NCBI GenBank assembly: GCA_910585535.1
Contig: CAJUFK010000040.1
Coordinates: forward strand, 7,406 to 25,188
Direction: 5' to 3'
Length of the DNA stretch: 17,783 nucleotides
DNA from: an uncultured Angelakisella sp.
GTDB taxonomy: Bacteria > Bacillota > Clostridia > Oscillospirales > Ruminococcaceae
Position numbers and translations under genes: made by a program. The notes under the pieces were generated by a model that saw only the letters and a program-made list of their open reading frames with translations, ran no database searches and was not told where the DNA came from. Below are positions 12,620-17,783 of this stretch, piece by piece. How positions within the stretch are numbered: position 1 is the stretch's first letter; each line of letters starts with the position of its first letter.

Positions 12620-14356
12620 ATGGCGATCCTTGGCATCGATCTGGGTACCACCAACTCTTTGGCCTGCGTCTGGAAGGATGGGGGCCCGGTGCTGGTGAAA
12701 AATTCCTTGGGGGAATTTTTGACCCCCAGCGTGGTGAGCCTGGACAAAGAAGGCAGGCTTGCCGTAGGCGCAGTGGCCCGGGAGCAGCTTATCACCGCCC
12801 CGGAGAACACCGCCGCCGCCTTTAAGCGGTGGATGGGCACCCAAAAGACCTTTGTTCTGGGGGAGCGCACCTTCACCCCCCCGGAGCTTTCCGCCATGGT
12901 GCTGGAAAAGCTCCGCCGGGACGCCGAGGCGGAGCTGGGGGAGGAGATCACCGAGGCGGTTATCAGCGTTCCCGCCTACTTTAACGACAACCAGCGCTCC
13001 GCCACCAAGCTGGCCGCCCAGCTGGCGGGGCTTAAGACCGAGCGGATCATCAACGAGCCCTCCGCCGCCGCCCTGGCCTACCGCCTGGCCCACGGGGAGG
13101 AGGACGCCTGTCTGATGATCTTCGACTTCGGCGGCGGCACCCTGGACGTTTCGGTGGTGGAATGCTTTGAAAACGTCATCGAGATTACCGCCATCGCCGG
13201 GGACAACCGCCTGGGCGGCAACGACATCGACGAGGCCATCGCCCGGTACTTCTGCGCCTACAACCAGCTTCCCCAGAACGTCCTCAGCGCCGAACAGCAG
13301 GCTATGCTCCTCCACCAGGCAGAGCGGTGCAAGTGCGCCCTGGCCTGGACCCCTGTGTCCGCCATGTCCCTCCCCGGGCCGGACGGGTCCTCCTACACCC
13401 TTACCCTCACCCGGGACCTGCTGATGAAGCTCTGCGAAGATCTTTTCGCCCGGATGAAAAAGGTGCTGGCCCGGGCCATCCGGGACAGCGGCCGGGGCAT
13501 CGGGGAGATCGACCACGTCATCCTGGTGGGCGGTTCCTCCAAGCTGGCGGTGCTGCCCGATTTCCTGAAATCCCTCTTCGGAAAGCCCCCCCTGATCCTG
13601 GACGACCCGGACACCATTGTGGCCCGGGGGGTAGGGGTCTGCGCCGGCATCAAGGAGCGCAAGGGGGAGATCCGGGACATCGTTATGACCGACGTCTGCC
13701 CCTTTACCCTGGGGACCTCGGTGGTGGACAGCGAAAAGGACCAGAACCCCCATATGGCGGTGATGATCGAGCGCAACAGCGTCCTGCCCATCAGCCGCAG
13801 CGACCGCTTCTACACCACCCGGGACAACCAGGAACGGATCCAGGTGGACATCCTCCAGGGGGAGGAATACTACGCCCGGGACAACCTGAAGCTGGGGGAG
13901 GTGGTCATCACCGTTCCCCCGGAGCCCGCCGGCAAGCAGTGGGTGAAAACCACCTTTACCTATGACATCAACGGGGTCCTCCAGGTGGATGTGGAGAACA
14001 CCTCCACCGCCCGGAAAAAGACCGCCTACGTCGTAAACCCCAGCCTCCACCTCTCCGACGAGGAGCTGGAGCGGAAGCTCCAGGAGCTGAGCGCCATCCG
14101 GGGGGAGCTGGAGCAGAGCGAGGAGGAGCAGCTTTTGCTGGCCACCGCCGAGCGGATCTTTGCCGAGTCCACCGGCCACCTTCGGGAGGTGGTGGGCAAG
14201 GTGCTGACCACCTACCGGTCGGTGCTGGACGACAAGAGTCCCTCCCGGCGGCACCGGGCCCGGAAGTGGATGAAAGAACAGCTGGACGCCCTGGAGAAGT
14301 ACCAAGACGGCGGCGTTTTTGATCCGGAACTGCCGGAATCCTGGGAGGGAGAATGA
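12620..14356 (+). CDS. HscC-like Hsp70 chaperone
   Basis: This 578-residue Hsp70 has a complete ATPase domain: GIDLGTTNS (5-13), FKRWMG with Lys69, VPAYFNDNQR (117-126), NEPSAAALAY (145-154), FDFGGGTLDVS (168-178), GDNRLGGNDID (194-204) and VILVGGSSK. The linker resembles DIVMTDV followed by CPFTLG. The beta substrate-binding domain follows, then a shortened helical lid; there is no DnaK-type disordered tail. DnaK proteins are 610-640 residues, whereas E. coli HscC is about 556, so this is a specialised paralogue rather than the housekeeping DnaK. Asn196 stands where DnaK has the catalytic-loop Thr199. AGGAGG lies 8 bases before the ATG. The gene for a large J-domain protein starts 3 bases after its stop, an arrangement also seen for E. 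coli hscC, so the two are probably a dedicated chaperone pair. Confidence 0.9.
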   Translation: MAILGIDLGTTNSLACVWKDGGPVLVKNSLGEFLTPSVVSLDKEGRLAVGAVAREQLITAPENTAAAFKRWMGTQKTFVLGERTFTPPELSAMVLEKLRRDAEAELGEEITEAVISVPAYFNDNQRSATKLAAQLAGLKTERIINEPSAAALAYRLAHGEEDACLMIFDFGGGTLDVSVVECFENVIEITAIAGDNRLGGNDIDEAIARYFCAYNQLPQNVLSAEQQAMLLHQAERCKCALAWTPVSAMSLPGPDGSSYTLTLTRDLLMKLCEDLFARMKKVLARAIRDSGRGIGEIDHVILVGGSSKLAVLPDFLKSLFGKPPLILDDPDTIVARGVGVCAGIKERKGEIRDIVMTDVCPFTLGTSVVDSEKDQNPHMAVMIERNSVLPISRSDRFYTTRDNQERIQVDILQGEEYYARDNLKLGEVVITVPPEPAGKQWVKTTFTYDINGVLQVDVENTSTARKKTAYVVNPSLHLSDEELERKLQELSAIRGELEQSEEEQLLLATAERIFAESTGHLREVVGKVLTTYRSVLDDKSPSRRHRARKWMKEQLDALEKYQDGGVFDPELPESWEGE

Positions 14357-14359
14357 TCT

Positions 14360-17155
14360 ATGAGCATCTGGTCCATTCTGGGCATCGAGCCCACCCGGGA
14401 GATCGCCGACATCCGCAAGGCCTATGCCCGGGCCGCCCGGAAATATCACCCGGAGGAACAGCCGGAGGAGTTCCAGCGGCTCCACACCGCCTATGAAAAG
14501 GCCCTGGAGTACGCCCGCACCGCCCCCCCCGCCCCTGCTGCCCGGCAGGGCCGCCCGGCGGGAGCCAAGGTCTACAATAACCTGGGGAACAAGTCCACCT
14601 CCAAAAAGGGCGGGGCCGCCTTTACCAAGGGCGGCTCCACCGCCTCCCAGGGGCCCCGCCTGGAGGGCGGCCCCCGACGGCGGCCCCGGGCCCAGGTGGA
14701 AATCGTTCCCCTGGGGGGGCGAAAGCCCACCGGACCGGAGCCCGCTTGGCTCCGGGAGGAGACCGCAGAGGGCCAGGCCGAACTGTTTCGCCGCGCCCCC
14801 GCCATGGGGGCCTTCCGGGAGATCTGGCAGGACGGCAAAAAGGCCCGGGACAAAAACGCCTGGCGGGAGTATTTTTCCTCTCCCGTCTTTTTGGCCGTCC
14901 AGCGGGAGGAGGGATTTACCGCCGCCCTTTTGGACCTGGTGGAGACCGACGTAAAGAACGGCCGCACCATCCAGCAGCGGTTCGTCCAGCAGCTGGCCAT
15001 CGCCTACGGCATCCGCTACCGGCGAAAAAAGGAAAGCTACTTCCTCTCTGGGGCCGCTTTTCCGGGCATCGAGTCGATCCGGGACATCCTGGATCTGGGG
15101 GACGGGGTGGAAAGACTGGGCCATGAGGACGACAAGGTATGGGCCGCCTGCTGGCGGGATTACTTCGAGCTGATCGGCCTGGCGAAAAACGGGGCCTTTG
15201 AGGATCCCAAGCGAAGCGGCCGGTGGAGGGGCATCTTTGACCGGTACAAAAAGGAGAAGGTCACCGACAACCCGATGACCACCCGCCGGGACGAGGGGGA
15301 CGTGGAATACCGCCACCCCCTGGGCCTGCGTCTGCTGGCCTTCTTCGTAGAGAAGAACCCCCTTCCCGCCGAGGCGGTCCAGTATCTTTACGACACCCTA
15401 AATCTGGAGACGGTATCCAGCAGCAGCGCAAAAAAGACCTACCAGCCCCTTCTGGACGCCGTTCTCCCTATCCTCCCCGACCAGAAGCTGGTGAAGGAGG
15501 AAAAGGAGGCCATGCGGCTCCTCTACGCCTCTATCAGCAATTTCATGCGGCTTTACGACAACCGGGCCTTCTTCGAGAACGCCCGGGTTCTGCGCTCCTA
15601 CGACCGGCGGCCCACCCAGGGGCAGCTGCGGGAGGCAAAGGAACTCATCGCCTCCCCCCAGTTCCAAAAGCTGTTTTTGACCCGGAAGTTCCAGGAGAGC
15701 AGCGCGGTAAAGCGGATCATGGACTCCGGCACCTGCCTCCCCGCCCTGATGGCGGAGGAGTACGCCAAGCACCGGGGGGACCCGGTGGCCGACGTGATGC
15801 TGGAGTGGTGCCTTTCCACCGTCCGCAGCCAGGAGCATGACCCGGAGTTCTTCTTCGACCGGCCCTACGTCTACGAGGACGCCAGCCCGGACCGGATCGG
15901 CCTGGAGAACCGGGAGTTTTGGTACTACTACCTTTCCACCGCCTTTCCCGCGGGGCTCACCACCAGCCGGGAAGTCCCCCTGGCCCAGATCATCTGGGAG
16001 CATTGCCACCCCTCCTGGGGCTGGCGGCGGGTATTCACCGGCTTTGATGAGGACGTTCAGCGCATCCCCCAGCCCAGGACCCACTCCTTCACGGTGGGGG
16101 ACAAAACGGTTACGGTGGAGTTTCACTACTTCTACCAGCGGTTCCTCCTGGGGGATCAGGAGCTGGAGGAGCTGTTCCCCTGGGAGGAGGTCCGGGCCCA
16201 GGAGGACGACAGGACCTTCTGGCTGGCCCTGCCCCTGGCCATCCCCGGGGAGACCCCCAGAGCGGCCATCCGGGGGGAGATCGTCCGGCGGCTGCGAAGC
16301 CTTCCCATTGACGAGATCATCTTCTCCGATTTGGCGGACTGCCTGGTGAACCACATCATCACCGGCAAGAAGAAATCCTCCGCCCTTCTCACCGGCAGGA
16401 TGGAGGACGGGGACTCCCTGTACGGCTACGAGGTGCGCCAGAACCGCACCCTGGAGGTGTTCCAGCTTCGCGGCATTCTGCGGCGGCGCGCCATGCTTTG
16501 GGAGCGCCCCTTCTCCAACGAGCGTCTGGCCCAGGAGGAGGCGGAACGGTATATCAACGGGCAGTTGGATCCGGGGGCGGCTCTGGTGGATCGGCGCCCG
16601 GTAAAGGGTCTGACCTCTGGGGAGAAGGCGGCCGCTTTGATCTGGTGTCTGGGGGAGGGGAGCTATCCCCCGGAAGAGAAAGAGGCCGACCGCAGAATCG
16701 CCCTTCCCGCCACCGAGGACTTTTTGGTATATGGGCGGCAGTACCACGGGGGCTTCACGGCGGATTTCTACGCCGCCCACCGCCGCCACCCCTACACCGC
16801 CACAGTGCGGTTCGGCAGCAGGCCGGAGGAGGCTTTCTGTTTGGATCTGACCTTTGACATTTGGCCCTACGGTTCCCCCAAGGCTAAGGAGTGCGGACTT
16901 TTGGCCATGTCCACCCGGCTGGGCTTGGTGGGCACCGGCTGTTACGCCATAGGGCGTATTGGCATGGGTGAAAAGTGGTACACATTGGTTTCCAGCGATG
17001 CACGGCGGGAATTGTATGCCATGCGGGATGGTTCGGAGAAGATGTTTTCCGGCAAGAGTTTGGAGGAGCTGGTGGAAAAGATGCTGTTCCCCACCGAATG
17101 GAACGCAGTGGAATGGGTAGAACGCTATCCCGGCACCCCCTCCCCGGTGGGCTAG
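14360..17155 (+). CDS. Large protein with N-terminal degenerate J domain, Hsp70 partner
   Basis: This 931-residue protein begins with a short J domain: IWSILGIEPTREIADIRKAY (3-22), ARAARKYHPEEQPEEFQRL (23-41) and HTAYEKALEYA (42-52). The HPD motif that stimulates Hsp70 ATPase reads HPE (30-32), and helix III follows with almost no loop, as in proteins encoded beside hscC. A basic, low-complexity linker spans about 55-120. The rest is a large mostly helical region to about 560, then a mixed region with several beta strands to the end; no other domain is recognised. The ribosome site GGAGGGAG is inside the Hsp70 gene end, giving tight coupling. The last seven codons including the stop come from a 94-bp repeat (17134-17227), so the C-terminus PGTPSPVG may be repeat-derived. 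It probably delivers clients to, or positions, the Hsp70 encoded upstream. Confidence 0.85.
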   Translation: MSIWSILGIEPTREIADIRKAYARAARKYHPEEQPEEFQRLHTAYEKALEYARTAPPAPAARQGRPAGAKVYNNLGNKSTSKKGGAAFTKGGSTASQGPRLEGGPRRRPRAQVEIVPLGGRKPTGPEPAWLREETAEGQAELFRRAPAMGAFREIWQDGKKARDKNAWREYFSSPVFLAVQREEGFTAALLDLVETDVKNGRTIQQRFVQQLAIAYGIRYRRKKESYFLSGAAFPGIESIRDILDLGDGVERLGHEDDKVWAACWRDYFELIGLAKNGAFEDPKRSGRWRGIFDRYKKEKVTDNPMTTRRDEGDVEYRHPLGLRLLAFFVEKNPLPAEAVQYLYDTLNLETVSSSSAKKTYQPLLDAVLPILPDQKLVKEEKEAMRLLYASISNFMRLYDNRAFFENARVLRSYDRRPTQGQLREAKELIASPQFQKLFLTRKFQESSAVKRIMDSGTCLPALMAEEYAKHRGDPVADVMLEWCLSTVRSQEHDPEFFFDRPYVYEDASPDRIGLENREFWYYYLSTAFPAGLTTSREVPLAQIIWEHCHPSWGWRRVFTGFDEDVQRIPQPRTHSFTVGDKTVTVEFHYFYQRFLLGDQELEELFPWEEVRAQEDDRTFWLALPLAIPGETPRAAIRGEIVRRLRSLPIDEIIFSDLADCLVNHIITGKKKSSALLTGRMEDGDSLYGYEVRQNRTLEVFQLRGILRRRAMLWERPFSNERLAQEEAERYINGQLDPGAALVDRRPVKGLTSGEKAAALIWCLGEGSYPPEEKEADRRIALPATEDFLVYGRQYHGGFTADFYAAHRRHPYTATVRFGSRPEEAFCLDLTFDIWPYGSPKAKECGLLAMSTRLGLVGTGCYAIGRIGMGEKWYTLVSSDARRELYAMRDGSEKMFSGKSLEELVEKMLFPTEWNAVEWVERYPGTPSPVG

Positions 17156-17227
17156 CGCCCACAGGCAGACCCTCCCCGGCGCTCCGCGCCTAAAGGTTGT
17201 GCCGGGGCGTAGGTTGTGCCTGGAGTC
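17134..17227. repeat. 94-bp direct repeat, copy 1, overlapping the J-protein stop
   Basis: Pairs with copy 2 at 17305-17398, exactly 171 bases apart. From 17162 on (66 bases) there are only two differences. The unit holds two CCCTCCCCGG boxes, each followed by a hairpin. The first has arms GTGGGC and GCCCAC around TAGC (17147-17162), and the TAG of that loop is the J-protein stop codon. The second is GGCGC-TCC-GCGCC. GGTTGTGCC occurs twice and the unit ends GCCTGGAGTC, which also occurs at 96-105. Confidence 0.85.
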
Positions 17228-17252
17228 GCAAGCAGCAGAAGGCGAAGAGTTG

Positions 17253-17287
17253 AAATCGCCCCTTGCCAGGTCGCGGGGGGCGATTTT
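17253..17287 (+). terminator. Probable terminator of the chaperone operon
   Basis: The arms AAATCGCCCC (17253-17262) and GGGGCGATTT (17277-17286) pair perfectly around a 14-base loop, ending in TTTT. It lies about 100 bases after the J-protein stop, between the two 94-bp repeats. The T tract is short, and a second small hairpin (TTTTGT/ACAAAA) follows immediately. Confidence 0.6.
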
Positions 17288-17304
17288 GTACTTCGGACAA
17301 AACG

Positions 17305-17398
17305 CACCCCCTCCCCGGCGGGTTAGCACCCGCAGGCACCCCCTCCCCGGCGCTCCGCGCCTAACGGTTGTGCCGGGGCGTAGGTTGTGCCTGGAGTC
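17305..17398. repeat. 94-bp direct repeat, copy 2
   Basis: Second copy of the unit at 17134-17227. The first hairpin has arms GCGGGT and ACCCGC around TAGC (17318-17333). Relative to copy 1, both stem changes (C for T, T for C) are matched by compensating changes in the other arm, while the TAGC loop is unchanged. The second hairpin GGCGC-TCC-GCGCC is identical in both copies. The CACCCCCTCCCCGG box occurs twice within this copy, 32 bases apart. Confidence 0.85.
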
Positions 17399-17410
17399 AT
17401 AAGCCACAAC

Positions 17411-17463
17411 AGCCGCAAAGCGGCTCTAGCCCGAAGGGCTCGATTTTCTCCGCAGAGAAAATC
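17411..17463. repeat. Three tandem perfect hairpins
   Basis: Consecutive hairpins lie nearly end to end: AGCCGC-AAA-GCGGCT (17411-17425), AGCCC-GAA-GGGCT (17429-17441) and GATTTTCTC-CGCA-GAGAAAATC (17442-17463). None is followed by a T tract. They immediately follow repeat copy 2 and may belong to the same intergenic repeat element. Confidence 0.65.
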
Positions 17464-17783
17464 ACCGAATACGGCCAACTGAGCAGAGGCCGGAAACGCC
17501 CGGACGGAGTTAGGCGGGAGCAGAAAACCAAGATGTCATTGTTACCACCGCCGCCGGAAGCCATCCCTAGGGGACGGACCAGAAACCGTTCAGCACAAAC
17601 GATAGTGGACCGCACAGCCCAGGACAAACAGGGCGGCGGGTTGGATTGTAAACCCCAGGCCGGAGTCCTTTGGCCGTTCTCCGGGGTCCAGGGGCTTGCC
17701 CCCTGGGCGCTCTTTGCCTCCTTTCTGCCGCGGCGGATGTACAATGTAAGTGCAAAAAGGTTCAAAGAGGAAAAAAAGAGTGA
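17464..17783. other. Intergenic stretch with no convincing gene
   Basis: About 320 bases. The minus-strand frame 17397-17765 is open but crosses the hairpins above, has no ribosome site and an implausible composition. A GC-rich hairpin pairs CCAGGGG (17688-17694) with CCCCTGG (17700-17706). TACAAT at 17740-17745 resembles a -10 box, but the nearest -35-like TTGCCT is 20 bases away. The last bases hold GAGG (17767-17770) 9 bases before a GTG at 17780, which could be the ribosome site and start of the next gene outside the window. Confidence 0.4.

Noticed and set aside
12620..14356. Housekeeping dnaK
   Set aside because: Too short, lacks the usual C-terminal tail, not next to grpE or dnaJ, and has GDN in the catalytic loop; HscC-like is a better fit.
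12578..15316. Very long minus-strand open frame opposite the Hsp70 and J-protein genes (also 1301-2698, 8792-10495 and 15398-17407)
   Set aside because: These mirror GC-rich genes with C/G third positions and give Gly/Asp/His/Val-rich or low-complexity products without ribosome sites or domains.
17134..17398. CRISPR array
   Set aside because: Only two 94-bp copies with long internal structure, a stop codon inside one copy and a 77-base gap holding a terminator; no cas genes.
17397..17765. Minus-strand open frame of 122 codons
   Set aside because: It runs through three perfect hairpins and repeat sequence, lacks a ribosome site and has no recognisable domain.

Overview
The window looks like chromosomal DNA from a GC-rich gut-type Firmicute (class Clostridia, Oscillospiraceae/Flavonifractor-like). 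This rests on strong AGGAGG-type ribosome sites, TTGACA/TATAAT promoters, the PTS and RelBE families, a Clostridia-style signal peptide, and roughly 60-65% GC in most genes. The species call is inference; there is no rRNA or tRNA in the window.

Layout. (1) 1-361: a repeat- and hairpin-rich intergenic region with a terminator for an upstream gene. (2) 362-3973, plus: a compact four-gene PTS operon (PfkB-type sugar-phosphate kinase, fructose-family IIBC, class II ketose-bisphosphate aldolase, IIA) ended by a perfect terminator. It can take a PTS ketohexose (fructose, or possibly tagatose) to triose phosphates. (3) 4164-5222, minus: a secreted protein whose N-terminal half is about 41% GC and C-terminal half about 65%. 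(4) 5223-5930: a 708-base control region with two promoters pointing across each other, each followed by structured sequence and an intrinsic terminator. It behaves like two overlapping antisense leaders or small RNAs. (5) 5931-10294, plus: a sugar-acid cluster of a LarA-family nickel-pincer racemase/epimerase, a split UxaA-type dehydratase (SAF subunit plus catalytic subunit) and a GntP-family permease. (6) 10485-11113: a RelBE-type toxin-antitoxin pair with its own promoter, candidate operator and terminator. (7) 11226-17155, plus: a lipoprotein, a small membrane protein, an HscC-like Hsp70 and a 931-residue protein with a degenerate J domain, apparently one operon from a strong promoter at 11157-11185. 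(8) 17134-17783: two 94-bp direct repeats, the first covering the last codons and stop of the J-protein gene, then tandem hairpins and no convincing gene.

The strongest candidates for something undescribed are the lipoprotein/membrane protein/Hsp70/J-protein operon, the crossed, terminator-bearing leaders at 5335-5722, and the pairing of a LarA homologue with split UxaA and GntP. Hairpins preceded by CCCTMCCCGG (M = A or C) at both ends of the window form a distinct repeat family. In one of these hairpins the stem changes are compensatory between copies.
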